A DNA stretch of 64,000 nt from UTCFX2 sp963788305 (GCA_963788305.1 CAWBGK010000011.1:124001-188000), one strand, 5' to 3'. Numbered from the stretch's first letter, positions 24,405 through 34,337 are shown. Translations and numbers: made by a program. The notes: generated by a model not told the origin, from the letters alone.

Positions 24405-27095
24405 TCAATGAGAAATCGATCTCCTCGCCGATTTCCGCCTGAACCATTTTTCGATTTCAATCAAAATGTACGCAGCGAACCCAACTGCTGCCACATCCAG
24501 CCAGAGCACAAACGGGATTGGGGCGCTCCCAAATAGGTTGTTCATTACTGGGACATAGGTGAACAGCAGCTGGAGCAGAATCATCAAAACGGCTCCACCA
24601 ACCGCCCATGGGTTGGAGAGAAAGCCCAGCTGAAATGGGGAGCGGGTGAGGGAGCGGGCGTTGAACAGATAAAAAATCTCAACAAAGATGACCACATTCA
24701 CGGCCACCGTCCGGGCTTCTTCCACCGAAGCCCCGCGCCCCAGCTCATATTCAAACAACCCAAACGCGCCTGCCAGGATGATCAGGCTGACCAAAATGAT
24801 CCGCCAGATCAGCGTGCGGCTTAGAATCGGAGCGCTGGGATCGCGTGGAGTGCGGTCCATTAATCCCGGTTCTTTAGGTTCAAGAGCTAAGGCCATCCCT
24901 AAGACCGCTGCCGTGATCATGTTGATCCACAAAAGCTGGATCGGCAGGATGGGCAGCACCGCCCCGGTCAGGATTGCCGCCAGCAAAACCAGGCCTTCGC
25001 CCAGGTTGGTTGGGAGCGTCCAGGCGATGAACTTGGTCAGGTTGTCAAAGACACCCCTGCCCTCCTCAATCGCAGCTTCAATCGTCGCAAAATTGTCGTC
25101 CGTCAGCACCATATCCGCTGCCTCTTTCGACACGTCCGTCCCGGTGATCCCCATCGCAACCCCGATATTTGCCTGTTTTAGCGCCGGCGCGTCATTCACG
25201 CCGTCTCCCGTCATCGCGACCACGTGGCCGCGCAGCTGCAGCGCCTCTACCAACCGCAGCTTTTGTTCTGGAGCCACCCGGGCAAATACATTGACCTTTT
25301 CAGCCTGCTCGCTCAGCTCGGCATCCGAGAGCTTTAAGAGCTCTGCTCCGGTCAGAACGTTGTCGCAATCTTCACCGCACAGCCCAATTCGTCGGCCGAT
25401 GGCCGCAGCCGTCAAAGCATGGTCGCCTGTAATCATCTTCACTGTGATCCCTGCCCGCTGGCTGGCTCGGATTGCCGCGATCGCCTCAGGGCGAGGTGGG
25501 TCGATCATCCCCTGCAGCCCAAGCAGTGTCAAATCGTTGATATCCTCAAAGTCAATTCTTCGCGCCCCGGGCTTCTCTACTCGGGCAAAAGCCAGCACCC
25601 GTAAGCCCTGGGAAGCCATCTCTTCCAGATATCCATTGTAGACTTCGCTCCCGCACCGCGCCTTCTGTCCGGTCGGATCCATCGCCCCTGTGCAGCGCCT
25701 CAGCAGGACTTCTGCTGCACCCTTGACGTACACGTTCCCATCGGCGTGCAGCGTTGCCATGTATTGGTGCTGCGAGTCAAACGGGATCGAATCCAGCCGT
25801 GTAGCTAAAACTCGTGGGTCAAGATCCAGCCCGGCTTTGCGAGCGGCGGTCAACAGCGCACCTTCTGTAGGATCCCCCTGCACAGCCCAGTTTCCATCGG
25901 TCTCGACCAGTTGGCTGTCGTTGCACAGCAGCCCGGCTTTGAGCGTCTCATAGGCGCTAAGATCCTGCTCCCACCTTCCTGATATTTCTCCTTCAGGCTG
26001 ATATCCAACTCCACTGACGGAGTAAGCTCCGCCAAGCGTCCGGATTTCTTGTACGGTCATCTGATTCTGGGTGAGGGTGCCGGTCTTGTCCGAGCAGATC
26101 ACGGTCGTCGAGCCCAGCGTCTCAACTGCCGGAAGGTTGCGGATGATCGCTCGCCTCTTCGCCATGCGTGAGACCCCGATCGCCAGCGTCACCGTCAGCG
26201 CTGCAGGCAGTCCTTCAGGTATTGCGCCCACCGCCAGCGCAATCGCGGCCATCAAGGTATCCACCACTGGCTCGCCTCGCAGCAGGCCAATTCCAAAGGT
26301 GATGGCTGATAAGATCAAGATTGCAACCAGCAGCACCCGGCTGAATTCGCCGATCTTACGCGTAAGCGGCGTCTCCAGCTCGGCTGCGCTTGAAATCAGC
26401 TGTGAGATCCGCCCGATTTCGCTTCCATCACCCGTCGCCACGACGATCCCGGTGGCAGTCCCGTATGTGACCAGCGTTGAAGCGTACGCCATATTGCGGC
26501 GATCGGCCAGGACAGCCTCCCTTGGATTCAATTGAGCAGCGTCCTTTTCAACCGGGACGGACTCGCCAGTCAGGGCGGCTTCAGTCACCTGTAGGTCTCG
26601 CGAAGCGATCAGGCGCAAATCCGCCGGGACTCGAGATCCAGCCTGGAGCTGCACGATATCTCCTGGCACAAGCTCTGCAGCCGAGATGCGTTTTAATTCT
26701 CCGCTCCTGATCACCGCCGCTTCGGCTGTCATGGATTTTGCCAGCGCGGCGATCGCTTCTTCGGCCCGTGATTCCTGGATATAACCGATCACCGCGTTGA
26801 TCAAGACGACCCCAAAAATCACCAGGGCGTCGGTCGGGTCTTTCAATACAGCCGTCACAACGCTGGCAACAAGCAGGATGATGACCAGAGGATTATTAAA
26901 CTGTTGAAGAAAGCGAATGAATGAGCTCTTGCCCTTCTTCGGCGTCAGTTCATTCAACCCGAAATGCTCCTGGCGGTGTTTGATCTCGAAGATATCCAGT
27001 CCCTGCTCAATATTGCTGTCCAGCAAGGTTGCGACATCTTCAACCGGAAGATGATGCCAGTGGTTGCCAACTAATGTGTTCATCCTTTTTTTCAA
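24405..27095 (-). CDS. P-type ATPase, Ca2+/cation type (P2A-like)
   Basis: The 896-residue pump has an N-terminal cation-ATPase domain (HHLPVEDVATLLDS), TGESVPVEKD in the actuator domain, the ion-site helix AVGAIPEGLPAALTVTLAIG, the phosphorylation site CSDKTGTLTQNQMT, the nucleotide site VYVKGAAEVLL and hinge MTGDGVNDAPALKQANIG. The C-terminal four helices include LLWINMITAAVLGMALALEP, typical of SERCA/PMR1-like calcium or sodium/potassium pumps. It probably exports Ca2+ or a similar cation. It is complete and has no frameshift. I see no regulator near it. Confidence 0.93.
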   Translation of the reverse strand: MKKRMNTLVGNHWHHLPVEDVATLLDSNIEQGLDIFEIKHRQEHFGLNELTPKKGKSSFIRFLQQFNNPLVIILLVASVVTAVLKDPTDALVIFGVVLINAVIGYIQESRAEEAIAALAKSMTAEAAVIRSGELKRISAAELVPGDIVQLQAGSRVPADLRLIASRDLQVTEAALTGESVPVEKDAAQLNPREAVLADRRNMAYASTLVTYGTATGIVVATGDGSEIGRISQLISSAAELETPLTRKIGEFSRVLLVAILILSAITFGIGLLRGEPVVDTLMAAIALAVGAIPEGLPAALTVTLAIGVSRMAKRRAIIRNLPAVETLGSTTVICSDKTGTLTQNQMTVQEIRTLGGAYSVSGVGYQPEGEISGRWEQDLSAYETLKAGLLCNDSQLVETDGNWAVQGDPTEGALLTAARKAGLDLDPRVLATRLDSIPFDSQHQYMATLHADGNVYVKGAAEVLLRRCTGAMDPTGQKARCGSEVYNGYLEEMASQGLRVLAFARVEKPGARRIDFEDINDLTLLGLQGMIDPPRPEAIAAIRASQRAGITVKMITGDHALTAAAIGRRIGLCGEDCDNVLTGAELLKLSDAELSEQAEKVNVFARVAPEQKLRLVEALQLRGHVVAMTGDGVNDAPALKQANIGVAMGITGTDVSKEAADMVLTDDNFATIEAAIEEGRGVFDNLTKFIAWTLPTNLGEGLVLLAAILTGAVLPILPIQLLWINMITAAVLGMALALEPKEPGLMDRTPRDPSAPILSRTLIWRIILVSLIILAGAFGLFEYELGRGASVEEARTVAVNVVIFVEIFYLFNARSLTRSPFQLGFLSNPWAVGGAVLMILLQLLFTYVPVMNNLFGSAPIPFVLWLDVAAVGFAAYILIEIEKWFRRKSARRSISH

Positions 27096-27145
27096 GCCTT
27101 TTCAAAAATCTTGACCCTTAATTAATCTTCTCTTTTGTGACGAGA

Positions 27146-28139
27146 TCATGGGACATTCATATTCTGCCCGTTGTTATTATATAAAGCTGCCCGCTTTTTT
27201 CGATATTCGATGACCGGCAGGTCGCCCTGGATCAAGACCTCTCCGATCCTGAGCCCGCTTGTTTTTGGTTGCTGGGTGATGACAACCTTTCGGTCCTCGT
27301 GGGCGATATACAAATTGCTCGGCATCGCCATCCGGGCTGCCAGTTTGCCCAGGATGGGCAACCGCAAGGACTTTTGGTAGAACCGCAGGTAAAGCAAGCT
27401 GTGGTCATCGTCGACCGGGACGAAAGCAGCCAGGATCCGTACCCTCTCGCTGATGTAATTCTGCCACAGGTTTGGAAAAATGAACTCCAGGTGTACGCTG
27501 GTGGCGTCTTTTGAAGAAAGATCGCCCGGCTTGAGCGGTGGTCTTCCATCATCGGATCGGTTAAAGACATAGATCAGCATCTTATCGCCGACCCATTGCA
27601 CGACAGGACCGTCGACAACCGTCTTGTTTCCGCGCCCTATCGTCTTGGCATGAATGAACGGGAGATGCACCACATCCAGCTGGTTTTCAATCACGCGCGA
27701 GTAGTGCGCATCCCAGGGATCATATGCTGAGCTAAAATGGAAAGTTTCGTCCAGATTGTCAAAGAATTCAGGCAGTGGCAGCTCTTCAGGCGGTTGATCA
27801 CCCCACCAGAGCCAGACCAATCCGTGCTCTTCATAAGTCGGATAAGAGTTCAATTTCATGGCTTTCGGGATGACCCCGCCGCGCCCGTTCGCCGGGATCA
27901 TAACGCATTTCCCCGACGGATCAAACTCAAAACCGTGGAATGGGCATTGGATTCCTCCGGGCTGGATTTTCCCGAGGCTGAGCGCGGCCCCCCGGTGCGG
28001 GCAGCGATCCACAGCCGCACAAATTTTGCCGTCCTGGTCGCGCCAGAAGATCATTTTTTCTCCCAGGCGGGTGACTCCGATCGGGCGGGTTCCAACCTCT
28101 TTTTGATTCCAGCACCACATACCATTGCTTTCGTATCAC
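27146..28139 (-). CDS. Rieske non-haem iron oxygenase (one frameshift near the start)
   Basis: The protein has a [2Fe-2S] Rieske domain with CPHRGA and, 17 residues on, CPFHGFEF, then a mononuclear-iron domain with ENQLDVVHLPFIHAKT supplying the Asp/His ligands. It resembles the pheophorbide-oxygenase/VanA-type oxygenases acting on ring substrates. The N-terminus is split: GTG at 28139 with AGGAGA upstream gives IRKQWYVVLESK in one frame, and EVGTRPIGVTRLGEKMIFWR continues in the next. One extra A in the AAAAA run near 28095 explains this. The full product is about 330 residues. A reductase partner is not in the window. Confidence 0.88.
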
Positions 28140-28196
28140 AGCAAAATTCTCCTGTTTTGTTAGGCGTTTTTTGTGCCGTCAGAGAGTGTAGACAGA

Positions 28197-28952
28197 TTAT
28201 TCTATTCGCTTCAACAAAGCCAGCGTTGCTTTTACGATCTGGTTCTGCTGTTCGATACGGGAAATCTCTGCCGGATTATCGCCTGCCTGGTCCCCGTACC
28301 ACCCAAATTGGGCATGGTTCCCACCTGCGATCGGCGCCCAGGTGGTGTCTGCCGGCAGCAGCGCCCGCGACGCTTCGATCTTCTCCCCGGTCGCCAGGCC
28401 GTCAAGCGTCCCATAAACCGAGGCGACATCCAATCCCGTAGCAGAAAGATCGTCGCTCGACGCAGGGTATGCCGCCCAAAGCGCCAGCCCGGAAATTTCG
28501 TCGCCGTGGTCCTTCGCAAAGCTTGCGGCCATCGCGCCGCCCAGGGAATGACCGCCAACTGCCCAATTCTCGATCTCCGGATATGCTTCCATGACGTCAG
28601 CCGCGGCATCTGCACCGAAAACAGCCAGGTTGAGCGGCATGGGGACGATCGCCACCAGGTAGCCTTCCGCTGCGATCTGCCGTGCCGCCGGGGCATAAGC
28701 CCGTGGGTCCACACGCCCGCCGGGATAAAAAATCAAGCCTGTTGTGGGCTGCGAGTCCGCCGGCGTGAAGACGATCCACCGGCCGTCCTGATCAACCATG
28801 ACTTCCGGGTCGGACTGCAGGGCAGCCAGCACCTCGGGCATCGCTCTTGCCGGCGTCTCGGCCCACACGATAAAACCTGCCGCGCCGACGATCAACACGA
28901 TCCCAATGAGAACCAGAGCAATCCGAATGCCTTTACGCATGACCGGCCTCAA
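28197..28952 (-). CDS. membrane-anchored alpha/beta hydrolase
   Basis: The 251-residue protein has an N-terminal hydrophobic anchor (about residues 9-30), then an alpha/beta-hydrolase domain. The nucleophile elbow is GGHSLGGAMAAS (Ser near 135), TTGLIFYPGGRVDPRAYAP contains the oxyanion-type YPGG loop, and GGNHAQFGWYG probably holds the catalytic His. It belongs to the group annotated as PF12695-type hydrolases. The substrate is unknown. Its start overlaps the end of the MFS gene by 20 bases, so they are cotranscribed. Confidence 0.88.
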   Translation of the reverse strand: MRPVMRKGIRIALVLIGIVLIVGAAGFIVWAETPARAMPEVLAALQSDPEVMVDQDGRWIVFTPADSQPTTGLIFYPGGRVDPRAYAPAARQIAAEGYLVAIVPMPLNLAVFGADAAADVMEAYPEIENWAVGGHSLGGAMAASFAKDHGDEISGLALWAAYPASSDDLSATGLDVASVYGTLDGLATGEKIEASRALLPADTTWAPIAGGNHAQFGWYGDQAGDNPAEISRIEQQNQIVKATLALLKRIE

Positions 28953-30198
28953 GTTCTGCCTGATGGTTCAAGCTGCGTTCTGGCAGGATAATCCGCCGGT
29001 AAGCAAAGCTGACCGCCCATGCCATCAACACCGCCGTGAACACCCCGGGTGCCCAGCGGCCGACGTTCCCCAATAAATACCCCCCCACTGCTGGAGCAAT
29101 GACCCGCGTGAACGCCTCGAGCGATCCGGCGATGCCCAGGATGCCGCCCACTTCTTCGACCTTGGCCGATTTGCTGATGCTGCTCTGAATGACGGTGTTC
29201 AGCACGCCGCCTGAAAGCGCCAGGGGGATCATAATGACAAGCAGCAGCCACAGCTGAGATGTAAAAGCCCATGCCAGCAGGGAAAAAGACATTAACCACA
29301 GTCCCGTAATAATGAGCCGGTTTTCGTTGAAGCGCCGCGTTAGCGGTCCGATCAGTCCGGCCTGGGTGATCACACTCAGCACGCCCACATAAGCCAGGAC
29401 ATATCCAGTCGTTTGCGAGCTCAAGCCGATCGACTGAGCAAACAGCGCAAACATGCTTTGGAAGGTGGCAAAGGCGAGCCCATAATACAGGCGCACTTGC
29501 AGCAAGGGTCCGATCTTAGGACGTCCGAGCGCCTCCATCAGCGCCTTGAGGGTGAAGGGTGGTCGTTGGGAGTTCGCGAGCGCCGCTCGTCGCTCTTCTG
29601 TCAGCGACTCGGGCAGGAAGAAGAAAATCGCTGCCAGGTTCAAAAACGAAACCATGGCTGCGGCAAATGCCGGGACGCCGTACCCATACTGGCTTAAGGC
29701 CCCGCCGACGGCAGGACCGATGATAAAGCCCAGGCCAAACGCAGCCCCGATCATGCCCAGCCCTTTCGCTCGGTTTTGCTCGTCGGTCACGTCTGCGATG
29801 TAGGCTTGAGCCACGATAATATTGCCGCCGGTCAGCCCGTCGATGATCCGGCTTAAAAACAGGATCCCAAGGATGATCAAATTCGCAGCCTGTGGCGCAA
29901 TCAACCCTGCCAGCATCCGGCCCAGTGGCTCAGCAAGCCCCAGCAGGAGAAACCCGAAAAAGGTGCCAGCCACGGACAGCAGGAGTACCGGCCGGCGGCC
30001 GTATCGATCCGACAATCGGCCCAATATCGGCGCCCCCAAAAGCTGTGCGGCTGCATATGCGGCAACGAGCAGACCGACAATCACCGGCGTCGCCCCAAAA
30101 GCTTCTGCATAATAGGGAAGCAGCGGCAAAATCAGGCTGAAACCGAGCAAGTCGATGAAAACGATCAGAAAAATGGTCAGTAAACGTGAATTCTTCAA
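28933..30198 (-). CDS. MFS transporter, TetA/multidrug-like
   Basis: The 421-residue protein has twelve membrane helices and the drug:proton antiporter motifs: motif A GRLSDRYGRRPVLLLS between helices 2 and 3, DLLGFSLILPLLPYY in helix 1, and GFIIGPAVGGAL (motif C, antiporter) in helix 5. It resembles the class B/C tetracycline-type exporters in length and opening. The substrate is undecided. It lies about 40 bases downstream of the second CarH-like gene, so it may be under that regulator. Confidence 0.9.
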   Translation of the reverse strand: MKNSRLLTIFLIVFIDLLGFSLILPLLPYYAEAFGATPVIVGLLVAAYAAAQLLGAPILGRLSDRYGRRPVLLLSVAGTFFGFLLLGLAEPLGRMLAGLIAPQAANLIILGILFLSRIIDGLTGGNIIVAQAYIADVTDEQNRAKGLGMIGAAFGLGFIIGPAVGGALSQYGYGVPAFAAAMVSFLNLAAIFFFLPESLTEERRAALANSQRPPFTLKALMEALGRPKIGPLLQVRLYYGLAFATFQSMFALFAQSIGLSSQTTGYVLAYVGVLSVITQAGLIGPLTRRFNENRLIITGLWLMSFSLLAWAFTSQLWLLLVIMIPLALSGGVLNTVIQSSISKSAKVEEVGGILGIAGSLEAFTRVIAPAVGGYLLGNVGRWAPGVFTAVLMAWAVSFAYRRIILPERSLNHQAELEAGHA

Positions 30199-30239
30199 AA
30201 TGCCACCACCAAAAGCAGTAGGATATAGAGCTCTTCGCC

Positions 30240-31506
30240 TTATCCAGTCTTCTCAACTTTCTCAAACCATTCGAGCACGAGATCAGCCTGGCTCCCGATG
30301 TGCTTTTGAACTGCATCACGGTATACCGAAATGAACAGTCGATCTGCATCAGGTTTCCCGCCGTTCTCTTTCAGCAGGGTCCTCAACCAGCCGACGGCCT
30401 GATCAAGATAGTGCATCTCTCCAAGCGAAAGAGCTGCCATGATCCACCGGGTAAAGTAAAGGATCGTTTCCTCCAGCTCCTGGGATACCTCCAGGATTTT
30501 TTGAAGCTCGGAGCTGGCGGTTGCTACGATCAGCATTTCCTTTTGCTTGAAACTTTCCAGCGCTGCGGAGTAATCGGGGCGGTATCAACGCCGAAGTCGG
30601 CCGCATGGGCAGGCTCGCAAGCAGGCGCTCCACCCGCTGCGGCACAGCTCCAAGCTCGGAACCGAGGTAATGTCCGGGGATCTGCTCTGTAAGCCCTGGG
30701 ATGTGGTCGAAAACCCCTCCACCGTACGCCAGCATGATGTCCTGGGCGTTCACAAAATCTGCCAGCTGGCGCAGCGACGCAGCCCCGGTCAGCGTCTGGG
30801 CGACGGAAAGCACTAATCCTGGCCTGATCGCTCGTAAAGCCTCATCCAGCTGAGCGATCGGGACGTCAGGCCCTAGATAGACGACCTCCCAGCCATGCCA
30901 GCGCAGGATAAATGCCAGCATCAGCAAGGCCAGGTCGTGCGTCTCGCCCGGAGGGCAGGCAGCCAGCAGACTCATAGGTCGTGTGGGAGCCGGCGCCCCG
31001 GCGATTAAAGTGTTCAATCGCCGCACTACCAGCTCAGAAGCAAAGTGCTCCTGCTGGACGCTGACCGTCCCTTTTGCCCAACCTTCCCCAATCTCTGCCA
31101 GCCCTTTCTGCAGCAGCTCGCTGCAGACCACCTCGGGGGGTGCAAGCGCCATCGCCTGCACCAGCGCCTGTTCCGCCGACTGTTCATCATATCCCAGACA
31201 GGCCGTGACCCAGCTGCTTCGAAGTTGATCCAGCATCGTTCCGCTCGTGGGGACAGGCATGGTCACAGAATAGGCTGGGTTTCTCAAAGCTGGGCTGCCG
31301 TCCTGCTGGCGCCACATCTCAATCGCATGGCTGATGCTCAGGCCTTCTGCCTGGCGTTCCACCAGCCATTTGAGCATCTCAATCTCAGCCCTGGTGTAAA
31401 GCCGGTGTCCGCCGGGCGAGCGCTGCGGCTTGAGCAGTCCATACCTGCGCTCCCAGGCGCGTAAGGTCGCCGGTGTAAGGCCGGTCTCATGGATCACGGC
31501 TTTCAA
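30240..31506 (-). CDS. second CarH/LitR-like B12-binding MerR regulator (frameshifted)
   Basis: The MerR domain (LRAWERRYGLLKPQRSPGGH), the W-x9-EH light-sensing motif (W143...E153-H154 from the TTG at 31506) and B12 motif PPGETH (His near 190) are all present, so this is a paralogue of the 17.4-kb regulator. The frame breaks near 30580; the next frame continues DYSAALESFKQKEMLIVATA and ends at 30240, adding the same C-terminal helical domain as in copy 1. The N-terminus is also doubtful: the first gene has PTYNLKAV before this point, the same residues are encoded here upstream of the TTG, and an out-of-frame ATG at 31529 would become the start if one base were lost. Confidence 0.85.
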
Positions 31507-31529
31507 GTTGTAAGTAGGAATATCTTCAT

Positions 31530-31838
31530 TCTACATTTTTCATCACTGTTCTCCAAATCGCCGAGCGTTGCTTTATCTCTGGATATTTGAGCGGCAGGAA
31601 AAAAACCAATAGCTATGTAAACGGCGGTTGCCGTCGAAATAGACGTTTGTTAAGTGTATACTATCATATTGTCAAGGAATTGTATAGGTATTTAGGGAAA
31701 TCTGGACGGCATCTGTGATCCTCGGGGTTTTCCTTCGCCTCCCTGTTTCAAGCCATCCCTCCCCGCTTTCCTCCTGGGGACAGGCGCCCTTGCCCCAGGA
31801 AGTTTCCCGTCACGCCTGAGTTCAGCTCGGTCAGTTAA
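31530..31838. other. 309-bp intergenic region between the second CarH gene and the radical SAM gene
   Basis: Both neighbours are on the minus strand. The stretch holds the CarH-like repeats at 31665-31686 and is otherwise without an open frame I can support; the part from 31720 to 31830 is C/T-rich with no clear hairpin. Confidence 0.5.
31665..31686 (-). promoter_or_regulatory. CarH-like 11-bp direct repeats upstream of the second CarH gene
   Basis: The minus strand reads TATACAATTCC then TTGACAATATG, again 11-base units with ACA at positions 4-6. It matches the operator of the minus-strand operon at 16 of 22 positions. With TATACA as -35 and TAGTAT 17 bases later a weak promoter is possible. 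It lies about 135 bases upstream of the coding start. Confidence 0.5.
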
Positions 31839-32978
31839 TCAGCGTCCGCGGCTCATCTCGACCAGCATTTTCTCGATCTTCTCCCCCAGCTCCACCCCGA
31901 CGTTCGGGATGTTCTGCAGCCCCTTCAATCCCATGATCTGGTGGATCAATCCAATATCCTGCTCAAGGTCCTCGATCGCCCAGGCTGCCTTGCGATAAGC
32001 CCAGATGCGGTCGTCATTCTCTTGGTGGATTTCCATCGTATAAACGACCTCGGACAATCCTTCGACGATGCGTTTGTTGAGCCTCCGCTTGTCCCCGGGG
32101 ATGATCGGGCGCGGGATCCGGTCGCGAATCCCATATTCTTCGCACAGCTCGCGGATCCGCAGCGCAGTCCTGTTCCAGGGATAATCTCTCGGGCCGTAGC
32201 TGCCCGGGGGATACAGCCCCCGGTACAGGTCCACCATGTCCGGGAATCGTTCGCCCAGCACTCTGAAATAGTAGTTCTTCTGCTGGTCCGCAAGCGTCAG
32301 GCTGCTGGCCAGGACGAACTTCCCACCGTGATCCGCGGTCCAACGGATTACGGCTTCCAGGTTGGCATCCTCGTCGCACAGCCCGGGCAGCACCGGCATA
32401 AAACAGGTCCCCGTCAGGATCCCTGCCCTGGCGAACGCCTCCATCGCCGCAAAGCGTTTTTCAGCAGCCGGCGCGAGGTGCTCCATCTCCTGGACCCGGG
32501 CGTGGTTCGGCGAATCCGGCGTGCTGATGATGCTGAAAGCCACCACCGACGGCGCCTTCGCGTTGATCTCCTGGAGCAGCGCGAGATCGCGCACCACAAG
32601 CGGCGAGCGTTCCAGCACAAAGACCGGAAAACCGAGATCGCGGCAGACCTCCAGCATCAGCCGTGAGATCCCAAATTTCCGCTCGGCCGGCTGGTAGTCT
32701 CCCGTGAAAACCAGATCCACCTCCACCCTCCTCAAAGCGCCTCGCAGCAGCTCGGGGGCGTTCTCCTTGACCCGTACGTGATATGCGAAGTCATTTGGAT
32801 CTTCATACGGGGAGTATTTCTGCTCGCGGCAGTAGCAGAACTCGCAGCCGTGCTGGCACCCAATATAGGGATAAGCGCTGTAGCGCACCCAGAACCAGGG
32901 ATCGGCCCGCTTGTGCTTGTTGAGGATCGTCTTCGGTTTATATGTCTCAAATCTCAGTTTAGTTTTCACGCTCCACAC
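31839..32978 (-). CDS. radical SAM protein, SplB/Rv2578c-like
   Basis: The 379-residue protein has the radical-SAM [4Fe-4S] motif GCQHGCEFCYCREQKY (CxxxCxxC, near residues 41-48) and GDYQPAERKF plus LTGTCFMPVLPGLCDEDANL, the layout of the spore-photoproduct-lyase-related group. The C-terminal 60 residues contain IPNVGVELGEKIEKML, a helix-hairpin-helix-like DNA-binding element. A role in DNA repair is possible given the photolyase and CarH neighbours, but the spore photoproduct lyase active-site Cys cannot be assigned with confidence. No frameshift is seen. Confidence 0.85.
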   Translation of the reverse strand: MWSVKTKLRFETYKPKTILNKHKRADPWFWVRYSAYPYIGCQHGCEFCYCREQKYSPYEDPNDFAYHVRVKENAPELLRGALRRVEVDLVFTGDYQPAERKFGISRLMLEVCRDLGFPVFVLERSPLVVRDLALLQEINAKAPSVVAFSIISTPDSPNHARVQEMEHLAPAAEKRFAAMEAFARAGILTGTCFMPVLPGLCDEDANLEAVIRWTADHGGKFVLASSLTLADQQKNYYFRVLGERFPDMVDLYRGLYPPGSYGPRDYPWNRTALRIRELCEEYGIRDRIPRPIIPGDKRRLNKRIVEGLSEVVYTMEIHQENDDRIWAYRKAAWAIEDLEQDIGLIHQIMGLKGLQNIPNVGVELGEKIEKMLVEMSRGR

Positions 32979-33187
32979 CAGCCTGCTGGCTGAGATTATA
33001 GTCCGAAAATCACCCGTCTTCGTCTGGGCGACCCACCATAAAACCCAGCCGGCATGGTTTGTGAATTAATGGCTGGTCTGTCCGCTCAAAACCGGGTGCT
33101 GTGTTCCATTCAATCAAGGTTTGCTGCGCTGTGTGTATGTATAATTAACCGCGGCAAATCATTAGAGATAAAGGCGATTGGTTAATC

Positions 33188-34090
33188 ATGATCCAAAGCC
33201 AGCCAATAGTTGTGACCACCCAGGGTGTGAAAGCTCGAGAGCTTCTTGCATATTACCAACAAGCGCTTATCGTCGGCGCTGCATCGCGTGGGTTATTTGT
33301 CCGACTTGAGGGCGATTGGGTCTTGTTTTTATCCTTTGAGAGCTTTCATGGTCCGCTTACCCTGAACCTCCCTGGGGGGAAGACCGCCCTGAGAAGTGTA
33401 GAAGTCAACGACAGGATTGTTATTCAGGCCGAGAAAATTCTGCTCCCATCAACCGGGATCGAGATCGATTTAAGCCGGGCTGAAACGTGGGAAACACCGC
33501 CTCGACCAGCCGCTCTGCTGTCCCTCAGCGACCGCCTCGGAACCTTAAAAACGATCGCCACATACATATTATCTCAACGAACAGAACCGGGTCTCTACTT
33601 CGTTCTAAAAGATATCCTGGATATTGAGCTGGATGACCTTCCGCTGCCGCCCAGGCCTTTTGAAGGAGCTGCCTTCGTCCGGCTGCTCCAGCTTCTCAAG
33701 ACATCCAATCTGGATGCGATAAGTTCGGCTTTGATCCCTCTGTTAGGATCAGGCGCCGGTTTGACGCCTGCCGGGGATGATCTGATCCTCGGCCTGCTCC
33801 TGGCTTATCGTCGTTGGGGTTCTGCATTAAAGCCAGCCTTCGATCTGGTGGAGATGAATGTTCTTCTCAACAAGGCAGCTTCTCAGATGACCACCCTGAT
33901 CAGCGCCAATCTGATTTCCTGCGCTTCCCAGGGGCAGGCGGATGAACGGCTCATCCATGCTCTTGATGGAATAATGACCGGGAGTTCTTCCCCGCAGCAT
34001 TGCGCCCATGCTCTATTGGGCTGGGGCAGCTCATCCGGGCGCGATGCCCTGGTCGGCATGGCCCTCGCTGTCCTTTCCACCTCAGCATAA
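33188..34090 (+). CDS. DUF2877 (AllH-like) protein
   Basis: The 300-residue protein carries the family signature LLGSGAGLTPAGDDLILGLL near residue 195 and LRSVEVNDRIVIQAEKILL-type N-terminal beta-barrel segments. DUF2877/AllH proteins occur with FdrA and DUF1116 proteins and have been tied to oxamate carbamoyltransfer in purine catabolism. Here only a short FdrA-like gene lies next to it, convergent. The function in this genome is therefore unclear. It is divergent from the radical SAM gene. Confidence 0.88.
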   Translation: MIQSQPIVVTTQGVKARELLAYYQQALIVGAASRGLFVRLEGDWVLFLSFESFHGPLTLNLPGGKTALRSVEVNDRIVIQAEKILLPSTGIEIDLSRAETWETPPRPAALLSLSDRLGTLKTIATYILSQRTEPGLYFVLKDILDIELDDLPLPPRPFEGAAFVRLLQLLKTSNLDAISSALIPLLGSGAGLTPAGDDLILGLLLAYRRWGSALKPAFDLVEMNVLLNKAASQMTTLISANLISCASQGQADERLIHALDGIMTGSSSPQHCAHALLGWGSSSGRDALVGMALAVLSTSA

Positions 34091-34165
34091 ACTTTCCCGG
34101 AATCAAAACCAGGGATGGAAACAATAGCCCAATCCCCTGTTCCATGTTTATTCCCAATCGTGCGC

Positions 34166-34337
34166 TTACAAGTACTGGTCAACTAGGTCGATCATTTCCT
34201 GGTCGCCTCCAGCCGGAGGGCCTCCATTCGACAAAGACGACCTCGATGCCTTGCTCTACCAATGCGCTTCCAAAGTCTTGAATGCCCACGTTGATCGCAA
34301 CGATAGGGCTATCGATGAGTTCCATGAGCTCATCCAT
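34166..34337 (-). CDS. FdrA-like mini protein (one frameshift)
   Basis: This small gene is too disrupted to show as one open frame. From the ATG ending at 34337, preceded by GGAGG at good distance, it reads MDELMELIDSPIVAINVGIQ, then DFGSALVEQGIEVVFVEWRP. After one base is dropped at GGCCCTCCGG (about 34216) it continues PAGGDQEMIDLVDQYL to a TAA at 34168-34166, 56 residues in all. The VINIGLxxFxxAL...VVHVDWRPPAGGD pattern is that of the small FdrA-domain proteins found with DUF2877 and DUF1116. It converges on the DUF2877 gene, 75 bases away. Confidence 0.7.

Noticed and set aside
24688..25641. Long plus-strand open frame opposite the P-type ATPase
   Set aside because: It is a 317-codon shadow of the high-GC ATPase gene, Ser/Pro/Arg-rich and without any family motif.
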